Origin: Terriglobia bacterium
GTDB taxonomy: Bacteria > Acidobacteriota > Terriglobia > Terriglobales > Acidobacteriaceae
NCBI GenBank assembly: GCA_020073385.1
Contig: JAIQFH010000059.1
Span: forward strand, 1-42,565
Length of the DNA: 42,565 nucleotides
Direction of reading: 5' to 3'
Positions 7,499 to 17,900 of this stretch are shown piece by piece. The translations under genes were made by a program, and so were the position numbers. The notes beneath the pieces were generated by a model that was not told the DNA's origin, did not search any database, and saw nothing but the letters and a program-made list of their open reading frames with translations. The number at the start of each line of letters is the position of its first letter. The stretch's first letter is position 1.

Positions 7499-8884
7499 TT
7501 GAGCGGTTCGACAAACAAATTCGCGGTCGCAAGCGCGTCCCTTCGAACCGCTGAAGCTACGGAGGCTACGGCTCAATTAACGCCCGTGGAGTGGCTGGTG
7601 TGTGCCGTCGCCTGCCTGGGCTTTGCGTTTGACCTGTACGAGACCCTCATGATGGCGCTGATCGTTCGCCCGGCGCTTGCAGATTTAGGGCATGTCAGGC
7701 CGGGGACTCCCGGGTTCAAGTTGTGGTCGAGTTTGTTGTTCTACATCCCCATTGCCTTGGGTGGCGTTTTTGGATTTCTCGGCGGGTACTTGACGGACCT
7801 TTTCGGCCGCAGGCGCATCCTGGTCTGGAGCATTCTCCTGTACAGCGTGTCGGCTTGCGCTGCGGGTTTCTCCACATCGGCCACACAACTTTTGCTTTTT
7901 CGTTGCTCGACTATGGTCGGGGTGTCTGTGGAATTCGTCGCCGCCATAACCTGGCTCGCCGAGCTATTTCCGAGCCCCAGGCGCCGCGAATCCATCCTGG
8001 GCTTCACCCAAGCCTTCCACACCATCGGCGGATTGATGGTCGCCGGCGCTTACTATTTGGCCGTGACTTACGCCGAAGCGCTTCCCCTGATTCGCGGAGG
8101 CCATGAAGCCTGGCGCTACACCCTGCTTTCGGGATTGATCCCGGCATTGCCACTTCTCCTGGTTCGTTCGTTTCTTCCCGAATCTCCTTTGTGGCTGGGG
8201 AAAAAGTCCAGCGTCAGACTGGAGCGCCCGAGTATCTCGGAGTTGTTTCAACCAGCCTTACGAAGAACCACGTTGGTCGCCACACTCTTGTTCGCGTGCA
8301 GCTACGCCATGCCGCTTGGCGCCATTCTGCACACCGTTCGTATGGTCCCTGGCCTTACGGATATGCAAGGCGTTTCGCCGCGACACCTGGAACAAGTCGC
8401 CAGTGGCGTACAAGTGTTCCAGGAAGTGGGCGGTACAGTGGGTCGAATACTCTTTGCTCTTTTCGTTGTACATATCGTTTCGCAACGCCGGCGCGCGTTT
8501 CTTTTCCTTGTTCCCTCACTGATCGTCTTTCCTTTTCTTTACTTCTTCGCGGCGACCCGCACTTTGGCGCTCCTCCACCTTGGCATTTTTCTTGCCACCA
8601 TGCTCTTCAATGGCCTTAACAGCTTCTGGGGAAACTATTTGCCCAGAGTCTACCCGACTCGTCTACGCGCGACGGGGGAAAGTTTCGCGGCCAATATCGG
8701 CGGCAGAGTCCTCGGCGTTACCGCGGGACTTCTGACGGCTACGCTTTCCGGCGTCATGCCCGGGGCTGGCCCCGCCCCGAAACTCGCCCACGCCGCCGGG
8801 CTTGTGGTACTCCTTTTCATAGTTCTTGGGGTGGTCGGTACGTTCTGGTTGCACGAACCCGAGGGAGACCGTCTGCCAGATTGA
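7499..8884 (+). CDS. MFS transporter (sugar-porter-like)
   Basis: About 461 residues with roughly 12 hydrophobic membrane spans. The loop GGYLTDLFGRRRILVW matches the MFS motif between helices 2 and 3, FDLYETLMMALIV is helix 1, and FLPESPLWL after helix 6 is the PESPRWL-like motif of the metabolite/sugar:H+ symporter group. It probably moves an organic solute across the inner membrane; the direction and substrate cannot be read. A TTG at 7499 is preferred because GGTGGAG lies 8-10 bases upstream; a TTG at 7481 is in frame. Divergent LysR and a closely following methyltransferase suggest one regulated unit, for example uptake or efflux of a compound that is also methylated. Confidence 0.85.
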   Translation: MSGSTNKFAVASASLRTAEATEATAQLTPVEWLVCAVACLGFAFDLYETLMMALIVRPALADLGHVRPGTPGFKLWSSLLFYIPIALGGVFGFLGGYLTDLFGRRRILVWSILLYSVSACAAGFSTSATQLLLFRCSTMVGVSVEFVAAITWLAELFPSPRRRESILGFTQAFHTIGGLMVAGAYYLAVTYAEALPLIRGGHEAWRYTLLSGLIPALPLLLVRSFLPESPLWLGKKSSVRLERPSISELFQPALRRTTLVATLLFACSYAMPLGAILHTVRMVPGLTDMQGVSPRHLEQVASGVQVFQEVGGTVGRILFALFVVHIVSQRRRAFLFLVPSLIVFPFLYFFAATRTLALLHLGIFLATMLFNGLNSFWGNYLPRVYPTRLRATGESFAANIGGRVLGVTAGLLTATLSGVMPGAGPAPKLAHAAGLVVLLFIVLGVVGTFWLHEPEGDRLPD

Positions 8885-8940
8885 GTTTCCGTCCGGCACA
8901 CCGTCAATGCTCTGCGGTCCGCATTTTGATGGGAGAAAAC

Positions 8941-9768
8941 ATGAAACTGGAAACGAACAACACCCAGCCGGGCGCCGATTCGGCGTACATACTCGACAAT
9001 GCCGCCCGCGAAACGCCAGTGCGATTCGACGCTTTGTCGGCCATCTATGACCGCGCCACCATCCAGCATCTGGAGAATATTGGCGTCGGTCCTGGCTGGA
9101 AGTGTTTGGAAGTAGGTGGAGGGGGTGGCTCCATCGCAGCCTGGCTGGCGGCTCGTGTCGGTTCGACGGGACATGTTCTGGTCACCGATCTTGATCCGCG
9201 CTTCCTCGAGCCATTACAGGCTCCGAACCTGGAGGTGTGCCGTCACAACATTGCCTCGGAACCACTTCCCGAAGCCGCCTTTGATTTGATTCACGCCCGC
9301 CTGGTACTCGTCCATCTTCCGAAGCCGGAAAAAGTGCTGGTGCGCCTGGTTGCGGCCCTAAAGCCGGGAGGTTACCTCATCGACGAAGAATTTGATTCTG
9401 CATCTTTGCGTTCCGACCCAGCTGTCAGTCCCGGCGAGATCCAGTTAAAATCACAAATAGCTCTATTTCGGCTGTCTGAGGAGCGGGGTCTTGAAAGACG
9501 TTGGGGGCGGCTTCTCTATGGCCGTTTGCGGGCCCTCGGGCTTGTGGATGTCTCTGCGGAAGCGCGGTTGTTTATGTGGCACGGCGGGTCTGTCGGCACC
9601 TCATTGATGCGGGCGAATTTCGAGCAACTCCACGATCCATTTATTGCGGGCGGTCACATTACGGAACAAGAGTTGCAGCAAGACCTTGTGCAGCTGGACA
9701 GTCCGGATTTTATGATGCCATCCCCGACCATGTGGACAGCTTGGGGACGCCGCCCGCCCGCTCTGTGA
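8941..9768 (+). CDS. Class I SAM-dependent methyltransferase
   Basis: A 275-residue cytosolic enzyme expected to transfer a methyl group from S-adenosylmethionine to a small molecule. Motif I is LEVGGGGGSIAAWLA (about residues 56-70), the acidic end of strand 2 is VTDLDPRFLE, and FDLIHARLVLVHLP with LKPGGYLIDEEF are the motif IV and post-IV strands of the UbiE/Methyltransf_11 group. The C-terminal third is a small-molecule-type lid. The ATG at 8941 follows GGGAG with correct spacing; in-frame starts at 8881 and 8929 would overlap or crowd the transporter stop. It lies 56 bp after the MFS gene and is probably cotranscribed. The substrate is unknown. Confidence 0.85.
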   Translation: MKLETNNTQPGADSAYILDNAARETPVRFDALSAIYDRATIQHLENIGVGPGWKCLEVGGGGGSIAAWLAARVGSTGHVLVTDLDPRFLEPLQAPNLEVCRHNIASEPLPEAAFDLIHARLVLVHLPKPEKVLVRLVAALKPGGYLIDEEFDSASLRSDPAVSPGEIQLKSQIALFRLSEERGLERRWGRLLYGRLRALGLVDVSAEARLFMWHGGSVGTSLMRANFEQLHDPFIAGGHITEQELQQDLVQLDSPDFMMPSPTMWTAWGRRPPAL

Positions 9769-9930
9769 TTTTCGAAGCTTCCGCTGGACGGATTCTCAGT
9801 GACCGCAGATTACCGAGTCACATGATCAATTCCAACGTTTGTAACGGGCTACCCTGAAGTAATCCCAAGGTAAGCGTTACCTCCATCCGCTCATGATGCT
9901 TTAATTTGTCGGAGAGCTGGTGATTAGTTT

Positions 9931-12081
9931 GTGGATCCCGTAGGATTCTTGGCGTCGATGGAGCCAGCGAAGATACGTACACAATTAAGTCGGATCTTGG
10001 CGAGCGCTGCATTTGAAAGTGCGGAGCGTTCCAGTACATTTCTCCGTTTCATTGTGGATCGCGCATTGGAGGGACGCACAAATGAGATAAAAGAATCGAT
10101 AGTTGCAGTCGAGGTCTTAGGTCGCAAAACTTCCTTCGACTCCAAGATCGATCCCATCGTCCGTGTCGAAGCTAAACGCCTCCGCGACCGTCTCGATTCG
10201 TTTTATCGAGGCGAGGGCGCCGAAGATCAGATATTAATATCGCTACCCAAGGGTGGCTATGTTCCCCAGTTCTCTCAGCGGGAGCCCCCCACTGTGCTCC
10301 GGCCGAGCGGAAAATCTGGCGCGGTGTCGTATGTCAGCTGGGCGCTATTCGCCCTGGCTGCTCTGGCGTTCTCGTGGCTCTACTTCCACAAAACAGCAGA
10401 GTTTGAGCGTACATTTCGGCTCTCAATTCTCCCGCCGAAGAACAGCGCTTTTGAGTCTTTCGCCATCTCTCCGGACGGTCGCACCGTCGCGTTCACCGCA
10501 GCATGGAAGGGCAATACCGCACTGTGGGTTCGACCTTTGGATTCACTCGAAGGCAAGCCTCTGCCGGGAACTGAATACGCCTCTCAGCCCTTCTGGTCCC
10601 CAGATAATCGCAGTATCGGTTTCTTCACCACGTCAAAGCTGAAGACGATTGACATTGCGGGTGGACCAACGCGCGATCTCGCCGACATCGTAGTCGGACG
10701 CGGCGCATCATGGAGCCGCGAGGGCATTATTGTCTTTGCGCCAAAACCGGACGGCATTCTGTACCGGGTTGCCGCGAATGGGGGCAGTGCCCAACCAGTT
10801 ACTTCGCTCGATGAGTCGCGCGCCGAAATCTCTCACGCACTGCCACATTTCTTGCCAGATGGTCGTCGTTTCCTTTATCTTGCCGCGAGCGCACGTGCTG
10901 GTGCTTCTGCGATTCGAGTGGGTTCACTAGACGGCAAAACTTCAAAGGTGCTGCTGTTCGCGGACGGCGGGGCAGCGTACGCTCCGCCGTCGAACACGCG
11001 GCCTGCTTCGCTCCTGTCCGTGAGCGGGGGAGAACTCATCGCTGAGCCGTTCGACCTTAGCAATTTGGCACTAACAGGCGAACCAACGGTTATCGCGCCG
11101 GAGGTTCGATACCGTCGATGGCGTGACCCCGGCTTCTCCCTTTCAGACAGTGGGATCCTGCTTTACCAGGCAGGAAGCCCCGCGGACCGTCGGTTCACGT
11201 GGTTTAACCGCCAAGGCAAAATGTTAGCAACTATCGGTCCGCCAAACGCCTTTTCCGCTTTCACTTTGTCGCCTGACGAACAATACTTAACCGCATGGGC
11301 GGACAATGATCCCGCGACAGCCACGACCACCGTCTGGTTAATGGATCTTTCGCGAGATGGTGCACTCTCTCGTTTCTCTGAACTTGGGCAAGGAGAGGCG
11401 GAATTCTTGCCGGTGTGGTCGCCGGACAGTCGCGAGCTCCTGCTCAGCCGAGGCGATGAACATCGCATGCGCCTGCTTCGGCGCGCCCTCAACGGGGGCA
11501 CAACGCAGACTATTCTGGACAGCGATGGTCCGAAGTTTCCTACCGACTGGTCGTCCGATGCGCGGTTTGTTGCCTTCAATACGCAATGGCCAGATTATCG
11601 CGACATGCACATCTGGACGCTGCAACTGAACACCAGCAGCGCTCCCCAGGCTTTCGCACAGCACCTGTATGCTGAACTGGGAGCCAGCTTTTCTCCCGCA
11701 GGGAGCGGAGAGGGACCGCGCTGGATGGCGTACACCTCCGCGGAGACAGGCCGCGACGAAGTCTATGTGCGAGATTTTTCTTCTGCGGGCCGGAAGTGGA
11801 CAGCATCAACGGCCGGTGGGTGGATGCCCCATTGGAGCCGAGACGGGCACGAGCTGTTCTATCTCGATCTCGAGGGGAACTTGATATCGGTGTCCGTCCA
11901 CGCTGGCCACGCTCCTGCACTGGGTGCTCCGCACACGCTATTCTCGACCGATCTTCGCCCAACGCCGATCCAGACACTAATGAATCAATACGCGGTATCA
12001 CGCGATGGGCGGCATTTCCTCCTCAACACGCGAACCATTGAAAGCTCGCCCGCTACGATTACAGCAGTTTCCGGTTGGTAA
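9931..12081 (+). CDS. DNA-binding-like / TolB propeller membrane protein
   Basis: A 716-residue protein in three parts. Residues about 10-110 form a domain found at the N-terminus of many acidobacterial and planctomycetal proteins (SRILASAAFESAERSSTF, FLRFIVDRALEGRTNEIKE, IDPIVRVEAKRLRDRL, LPKGGYVPQF), thought to be a winged-helix-like DNA-binding module. One membrane helix follows (SWALFALAALAFSWLYF). The rest is a TolB/WD40-like propeller with repeats such as AISPDGRTVAFTA, FWSPDNRSIGFF and SPDSRELLLS. The topology suggests a one-component sensor with periplasmic propeller and cytoplasmic DNA-binding part, by analogy with CadC/ToxR. Start is uncertain: GTG 9931 or ATG 9958. The following secreted-protein gene, 113 bp on, may be linked. 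Confidence 0.8.
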   Translation: MDPVGFLASMEPAKIRTQLSRILASAAFESAERSSTFLRFIVDRALEGRTNEIKESIVAVEVLGRKTSFDSKIDPIVRVEAKRLRDRLDSFYRGEGAEDQILISLPKGGYVPQFSQREPPTVLRPSGKSGAVSYVSWALFALAALAFSWLYFHKTAEFERTFRLSILPPKNSAFESFAISPDGRTVAFTAAWKGNTALWVRPLDSLEGKPLPGTEYASQPFWSPDNRSIGFFTTSKLKTIDIAGGPTRDLADIVVGRGASWSREGIIVFAPKPDGILYRVAANGGSAQPVTSLDESRAEISHALPHFLPDGRRFLYLAASARAGASAIRVGSLDGKTSKVLLFADGGAAYAPPSNTRPASLLSVSGGELIAEPFDLSNLALTGEPTVIAPEVRYRRWRDPGFSLSDSGILLYQAGSPADRRFTWFNRQGKMLATIGPPNAFSAFTLSPDEQYLTAWADNDPATATTTVWLMDLSRDGALSRFSELGQGEAEFLPVWSPDSRELLLSRGDEHRMRLLRRALNGGTTQTILDSDGPKFPTDWSSDARFVAFNTQWPDYRDMHIWTLQLNTSSAPQAFAQHLYAELGASFSPAGSGEGPRWMAYTSAETGRDEVYVRDFSSAGRKWTASTAGGWMPHWSRDGHELFYLDLEGNLISVSVHAGHAPALGAPHTLFSTDLRPTPIQTLMNQYAVSRDGRHFLLNTRTIESSPATITAVSGW

Positions 12082-12116
12082 TCTAAATCCTCGCAAGTTG
12101 TTGATTTTGCGACGTA

Positions 12117-12134
12117 CGTTACGACTGCGTAACG
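12117..12134. terminator. Short perfect hairpin after the propeller gene
   Basis: CGTTACG (12117-12123), loop ACTG and CGTAACG (12128-12134) form a 7-bp stem with a 4-nt loop, 35 bp after the propeller stop. There is no T-tract, so it may be a factor-dependent terminator, an operator for the next gene or a chance palindrome. Confidence 0.35.
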
Positions 12135-12194
12135 ACCAAGTACTTCTCTTCAGAACCATCTCCTTCCATGCTGCCAATCGGAGGAACCACACAA

Positions 12195-12713
12195 ATGAGC
12201 AAGTTCTGCCTCGTAGGAATTGTGATTGCGATGATCGTCGTCGCACACGGACAGTCAACGGACAAGACAGCTGAACGGGGTCGCTTTTGGAGTGAACAGG
12301 ACGCAACCGCCATTCGCGCGGGATTAGCAGAGGGCTTCGAAACGGATTGGAACAATCACCAGCCAGCTCTGGCGGCCACTCCTGACAAATGTGCGGACGA
12401 CGCGATCTTTATCAACACCACAGGCGGGTGGCTTATCGGGTGTCAGAAGTGGGCAGAACTGATCACCCGCCTCCATGCACCGGGAGGTCCTTTCCACGAC
12501 CACACACGGAGGCATGCTGTCGAAGAACTGCGCTTTCTTCGTCCAGACGTTGCCATCGCAGTCGTGAAGACATTCGATATTAAACATGGGGGCGTTCCTA
12601 CGAGCGGTGAGGATACGCGTGGCCTGATTGTTCTGAGCAAAGAGAATGGGCACTGGAAGGCCCAGGCAGTCGCCAATGCTCGGATCTCTGCGACACCGCA
12701 GGGTAATCGCTAA
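12195..12713 (+). CDS. Secreted NTF2-like (SnoaL/DUF4440) protein
   Basis: A 172-residue protein with a signal peptide (MSKFCLVGIVIAMIVVAHGQ, cleavage likely after AHG or similar) and one NTF2-like fold typical of the SgcJ/EcaC group: RAGLAEGFETDWNNHQ, ADDAIFINTTGGWLIG, the central VEELRFLRPDVAIAV and ending RGLIVLSKENGHWKAQAVAN. Such proteins bind or modify small molecules, but most have no known reaction. The ATG at 12195 has GGAGG 11-15 bases upstream; an upstream in-frame ATG at 12168 precedes that site and is unlikely. It follows the propeller protein in the same direction. Confidence 0.82.
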   Translation: MSKFCLVGIVIAMIVVAHGQSTDKTAERGRFWSEQDATAIRAGLAEGFETDWNNHQPALAATPDKCADDAIFINTTGGWLIGCQKWAELITRLHAPGGPFHDHTRRHAVEELRFLRPDVAIAVVKTFDIKHGGVPTSGEDTRGLIVLSKENGHWKAQAVANARISATPQGNR

Positions 12714-12989
12714 CAGGGATAAGTGGACGGAGGTGGTTCAGGGCTGTGGTCGCATGACGAGCAAACCGGAAGTTGTGAAGCCGGCTGTTCATGTAAGCGC
12801 GAAGAATAGCCAGTTCTCATGGATCTGCGAAAAGGTGGCGCTCGCTCACAGGCGAACCGCAGCTCAATTCCTCTTTAGCACTCATGCGACGCCTATTCCG
12901 AGACTATGTCCTTGCTCCTCTTCTGAGGGCGGTCGCCCTAGCTGGCTAACCGGTTCGACCTTCGGTTCAGCCAACTCCAGTTCCACCTC

Positions 12990-13345
12990 TGTTGCTCTTC
13001 GGTGCGAACTTTAGCGACTGAGACTACGGGAAAGCTTGCTCTCCCGTCATTTGTGTAGATATGGGCATCGTGCTGAGCCCGTAAAACGGATACGTATGCG
13101 AAGCGGTTGTTGACCAACAGATCGCTTCGGTGTCCACGTGGATTAGCACCCGCTCCGCGGTCTGTCCCTGGCTGCTGTGGCTGGGTCACCGCGTAACCAC
13201 GGTCAAGGTGCGGGTGCTCGCGACGTTGAATCGGACTTCCTGGCCTGAGTCCATCCGGATTCTGAGGTCACCGTTAGAGTTGACGTGTTCGACAGTGCCG
13301 AGATCACGATTAGCAACCTGCATCTCGTGTGATAGCAGGTGAACT
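12990..13345 (-). pseudogene. MobF (TrwC/TraI) relaxase C-terminal remnant, copy 1
   Basis: Pieces of the helicase end of a conjugative relaxase can be read on the minus strand across several frameshifts: HEMQVANRDLGTVEHV and LRIRMDSGQEVRFNV in one frame, then HPHLD and GYAVT, then SHSSQGQTAERVLIHVDTEA, and finally NNRFAYVSV with DAHIYTNDG. The 'YAVTSHSSQGQTA..VL' block is motif V-VI of the UvrD/RecD-like helicase domain of MobF relaxases, which nick and unwind plasmid DNA for conjugation. The reading frame is broken at least twice, so it is dead. It lies about 130 bp from repeat copy B, which supports origin from a decayed conjugative element. Confidence 0.75.
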
Positions 13346-13464
13346 GAACCCCTGCTCGCCTGGCGCGGGAGTGGCGCTTTGTCGACCGCAGCCTCGAGCC
13401 CTAAAAACCAGCAGCGAACCTGCGAGCCATGAGCCGCAATCGGCGCGATGTCAGGTGTTGCTTT

Positions 13465-13935
13465 TTGTTCGGCGCTCCAGCAGGGAGGCACCGACCTGGG
13501 TGTGCAACATTCCTCCTTCGCCGGTCTAAAAACTGATTCCCAATCAGTCGGTTCTGGCCTTAACGGCACGCAACAGCGCCCTGCAAAACTGCATGTCACA
13601 CATTCCAAAGATGAAAAGAGGCTCTGAGAGTGGGCCTTATGAGTCTATGTAACTAGTTTATTATCAATAACTTGGCGGAGAGAGTGGGATTCGAATCCAG
13701 CTAATAACGTAGTTTCAATAACATAGAGAACACGGCGGGCACCGTAAAACGATGGAAGACAGTGGTGAGCAGTGCTATCGGATCACAAACGGATCACCGG
13801 CTCAGAGATCACTTGAAAGCGCCAACGAAGCCGGCGGGGACTTTGATGCTCTACCGTGTCATTCACTGTTGAGGCGGGTCCAATCAATATGGCCTTCGTC
13901 GGAGTCAGAGTTCCAACTTCCGAGTGGCCGACGGT
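13465..13935. repeat. Dispersed att-like repeat, copy B
   Basis: Full-length partner of copy A in the same orientation, sharing the ACTGATT/AATCAGT palindrome, the block GGCGGAGAGAGTGGGATTCG with its tRNA-Ser-like 3' end (here also ending in CCA on the minus strand), CGGCGGGCACCGTAAA, the CGGATCACAAACGGATCAC block and the terminal CCGAGTGGCCGACGG. Small differences are spread throughout, so the copies are old rather than recent. A 147-codon frame over its end (13856-14299) is a shadow of the phosphoesterase gene. Between 12714 and 14082 no intact gene was found. Confidence 0.8.
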
Positions 13936-14082
13936 TCTGAAGTTGATGGCGAGAAGCCCATTTCTCGGTACTGATCTGGCAATCCCAGCGGGGACGTCTG
14001 CACCTGACCTCGTACACCAGTGCTGGATTTTTCTATGGGGTCTGGTCCGCTATAAAATGTTAGAGCCAAACAACAGAAGGGC

Positions 14083-14946
14083 GTGTCTTTGCCAACTTGC
14101 TTTTTCGCCACCGACCTGCACGGAAAGATCGACCGGTACGAAAAACTCCTCGCGTCAATTGTCAGGCATCGTCCCACTGCCGTGTTTCTCGGTGGAGACT
14201 TGCTTCCTCGCTTGGCGTTGTCCGCGATTCAATTCGGACAAGAAGATTTTCTTCACGACTATCTTGTCCCCGCTTTCACAAGAATCCGTGGTGTCCTAGG
14301 TGAGGACTATCCCGACATCTACCTCATCCTCGGGAACGACGACCCACGTCGTTGTGAGGAAGACTTCGTTGCGGCGGCTGCCAATGGCCTCTGGCACTAC
14401 GTCCACGAACAGAAGAGTCCCTTTGGGGATTTCGCCGTCTATGGCCTTGCCTACGTTCCGCCGACCCCATTTTTGCTGAAGGACTGGGAACGTTACGACG
14501 TTTCCCGGTACGTCCCGCCTGGCTGTGTCTCTCCGGAGGAGGGAAGCAGAACCGTGCCAAGGGAAGAAAGCGAGATCAAATGGGCCACAATCCAGAAAGA
14601 TCTTGCGTCACTTGTGGGAGAAGATTCTCTTGATCGCGCCGTTCTTCTTCTCCACACACCACCTTGCGATACGCCCTTAGACCGAGCGGCACTCGATGGG
14701 AAGATGTACGAGCACGTTCCGCTGGATGTACACGTGGGCAGCATCGCGGTGAAGTGGTTTATCGAGGAGCGGCAACCACTGTTAACTTTGCACGGTCACA
14801 TACACGAGTCCACACGTTTAACTGGCGAATGGAAAATCCGGATTGGACGGACCGTCTCTATAAACGGCGCGCACGATGGCCCTGAGTTGGCGCTGGTGCG
14901 TTTTGATCTGGAGTCCCCCGAGGCTGCTACACGGGACTTGCTCTAG
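14083..14946 (+). CDS. Calcineurin-like metallophosphoesterase
   Basis: A 287-residue cytosolic two-metal phosphoesterase. Metal-ligand motifs appear in order: FFATDLHGKIDRYEKLL (D-x-H), VFLGGDLLPR (GGD), YLILGNDDPR (GND), LLLHTPPCDT and LHGHIHES (GHxH). The length and the GTG start are normal for the family; upstream AGAAGG is a weak ribosome site. Substrates in this superfamily range from nucleotides and cyclic dinucleotides to proteins, and none is indicated. The gene converges on the PPDK_N operon with only seven bases between stops, leaving no room for separate simple terminators. Being next to a nucleotidyltransferase fusion, it could remove nucleotidyl groups, but that is only a hypothesis. 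Confidence 0.85.
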   Translation: MSLPTCFFATDLHGKIDRYEKLLASIVRHRPTAVFLGGDLLPRLALSAIQFGQEDFLHDYLVPAFTRIRGVLGEDYPDIYLILGNDDPRRCEEDFVAAAANGLWHYVHEQKSPFGDFAVYGLAYVPPTPFLLKDWERYDVSRYVPPGCVSPEEGSRTVPREESEIKWATIQKDLASLVGEDSLDRAVLLLHTPPCDTPLDRAALDGKMYEHVPLDVHVGSIAVKWFIEERQPLLTLHGHIHESTRLTGEWKIRIGRTVSINGAHDGPELALVRFDLESPEAATRDLL

Positions 14947-14953
14947 CTCAGGC

Positions 14954-17900
14954 CTATGAATCTTTCATGGCGAGTTTACGCGCGGGATCTGTGACGGCGT
15001 CGATCTTGACGGCGAAGCTCGAACGTTCCTTGATGTCTTTGTCGGTAACGAGGTGCACGTCCAGCAGACCATCGCTGTGATAGCCAGTCCGTAAAAAGTT
15101 GATTTCGGCGAGACAGCGGCTCCAACCTTCGAGCCAGAGCATTAATTCTTTCGTCTGCTCTTCGTTTCCTTGAACGTGCAAGAGGATGTCGATGTCGCTG
15201 GCGGGCCCAGCGGTGGCATTCTTGGTGCTGCCGATTAGATAAAAGGCGTTGACTCCAAATTTTTGCGGATCGAGATCAGTTGCAATCCTCTGTGCCATCC
15301 GAAAACGCCAGCGCCAGTGGTCATTCGTACCCCGATCAATGGACTCCGCCTCTGATTCCACCAATACAATATTCTTCTGTGGGGATGACAGGAACCCAAC
15401 GGCTTGGTTCAAGTCGGCGTTCATCAGCACCCGCAGAATGAGTCCGCCAGTTTCGAGTGGTACGTCAGTCACCCGTAGCGTCTCCGCAAGATTTGCGAAT
15501 TCCGGAAGCACCTCCTCAAGTACATTACGGGACCGTCGGAAGAACAGTTCGTTGAAGACTGTCGTGGGATCGTCGGGATAAAGCGGCAGGTAACGGATCG
15601 AGGCCTCTACGAGGTCCTGAAAGAAGTGGGTTCCGAATGACAGCTCTGGTAGATAATTTCCTCTCTGGCGTGCTACTTCGATCAACATTGCCGCGTTATT
15701 GATATCGGAGTAGGTCACTGGTACACCTAGTTTGATGTCTCCGCGGCTGCCCCAGCGTCCGGGCCCGACCAAAATAAACTGGCGTTTCGGCAACAGCTTA
15801 TTGAGTCTGCCAACTGCGCGCCCAACGTCGCGCATGGCCGATTGATCAGGGAGTTGGCTATAGCCTTCGAGATCGACATACACAACGTGCGTGATCTCCG
15901 GTACCTTCCCGTTCGAAACAAAATGTGTAGCCGAAAAGATGACCTTGTCCGACGGCAGGTTCTGCGGGATTGCGACTGGAAGCGCGTCAGCGCTATAGCT
16001 CTGGGGTCGGCACTGTAACAAGTAGAGATCCTTCCCATCGTAGGCGAACTCCATGTCTACTGGGGTTCCGAGCTTGGATTGCAGCAGGTGCAGCAATTCG
16101 CGGATGGAGCTTACGAAAGGAGTCTTCCGAATCAGCCCTTCAAAGGTGAAGACCGCATCCTGAGAACTGAAATCAGGCATCGGTCCGATGATTGGCTCGA
16201 TCTGGTCATGGCTCACGAGCGATACCAGATTGCGAATCTGGGGATATGTCGCGCCAGAATTGCGCAGGAGTTCCGCAACGTCGACCGTCTCGAAGGCATT
16301 GCTTTCCAGATTGATGAGATCGATGTGCTTGGGCGAATACCGGAGCACTTCGTCAGCCGTGACATTGACACACAAACTCGGCTGACCCGGAGCGATTAGG
16401 ACTGGGTAGTCGTCGGCGACGCGATCCACAGCACGCGTCCCCAACCCAGGTACCAGCCTTATGAGGCCATCCTCACGCTTGATGCGGGCGGACCAGCGAA
16501 ACTCGTTATTGCTGAATGCAACTCCAGAGCATGCCGGCAAGAAGTACTTGCCGACGTTCTGGCCGACGACCTCCTGGATCATGATGCCCATTTCTTCGTG
16601 GACATCCAGCAGTCCGCGCTCAGCCCGGTATTCCGTCGGATCCGGCCCGAAGATCGACGCGTACACCTCCGCAATCGCATCCATCAATGCGGCCAGTCGC
16701 TCATCCTTGCTCCCGCAGTTCCCCAAGAACAAGCTCTTGTACTTTCCGGAGAACGCCGATCCGGAGCGATCTTCCAGAAGACTCGAGCTGCGGACGATCA
16801 GAGGAACATCGCCGAGATCATCCAGAGCGAGTGCAAGCCCCTTGGCAAATTCTGATGGGAAAGACGATCTCTTAAACAGGGCCACCAGGTGCGGGTACTC
16901 CTGCCGAACCTGGTCGATCTCCATGTATTTCCGGTTGAGAACATCCTCCAGATCGTTATGGTGCACGAAGTCCTGAATCCAATCGGAGGTGAGATACCAA
17001 GTTCTCGGCACCTTCACTTCGCGCAGAAGTGTGCTCGCTTCAGGGGCCTTGTCGATGATCTTCTTGGCTAGAAACAATCCGGCACTCTTCCCGCCCAGTT
17101 TCCCATGGCAGGCAGGCGGGAAAATGACCTTACCCAACAGATCATAGAAGTCCTTAACATCGATGAATCTCTTAGCGACGTTGATGAAGTCGAGGCTTTC
17201 GGAAAAGAAGCGACGAATGAGCGATACTCGCAAACCCTTCTGGGTATACAGCGAAAGTTCATCCTCCTCGACACCGATGTGGCGATAGCGCTCGAGACAC
17301 TCCATGACCTCTCCGAGCGAGGTGTCCTGGTTTTCGAGCGCTCGCACTAAGAAACTGGCCTTGTCCTCTTTGATCCATCGAGTCACACAATTGAGGATCT
17401 CGGTCTCGCTCAAATGTTCGCCGGCGATCCGGAGTGCCTGCGTTGTCAAGTCGGAGGAGTGGCCGGGAGCGTCCTGAGGTAGAGGCCTGTTTCCATCGGT
17501 GGCAAGACCTGGCTCGCGCGGCAAGATCGCCCCGCCGCTCCTAAGGAGTTCCTTGGCCTCCTCGACTCCGCCCCAGCTCAGGTGATTGATCAACTTGCGT
17601 GAAATCCGCTTCAACAGGGCCGGGTCGGTTTCACGCAGAAACTCCAGCACGACACGCCAGTCCCCTTGAGCCGACACTTGATCCGCTGCTGCCCAGCCCT
17701 CGAATGCGGCTCTTAGCCGTCTTTGCGTGACCGCGCTTGCGATTCGCTCTGCGATCGTCCCAATCAGCTTGCGTTCTTCCTTCAGGAACGGGCCTTCGTC
17801 GGACCGCGGCAGTTCGCTCCGGTAATAAACTTCGACCGCTCCAACCGTCTCACCCTGCACGACGATGTCCGCCTTTTGAACCCATCGCGTTGCTTGGAAG

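Noticed and set aside
13186..13608. 140-codon minus-strand frame as a gene
   Set aside because: Only its relaxase-like part is meaningful and it is frameshifted; the rest runs into repeat copy B.
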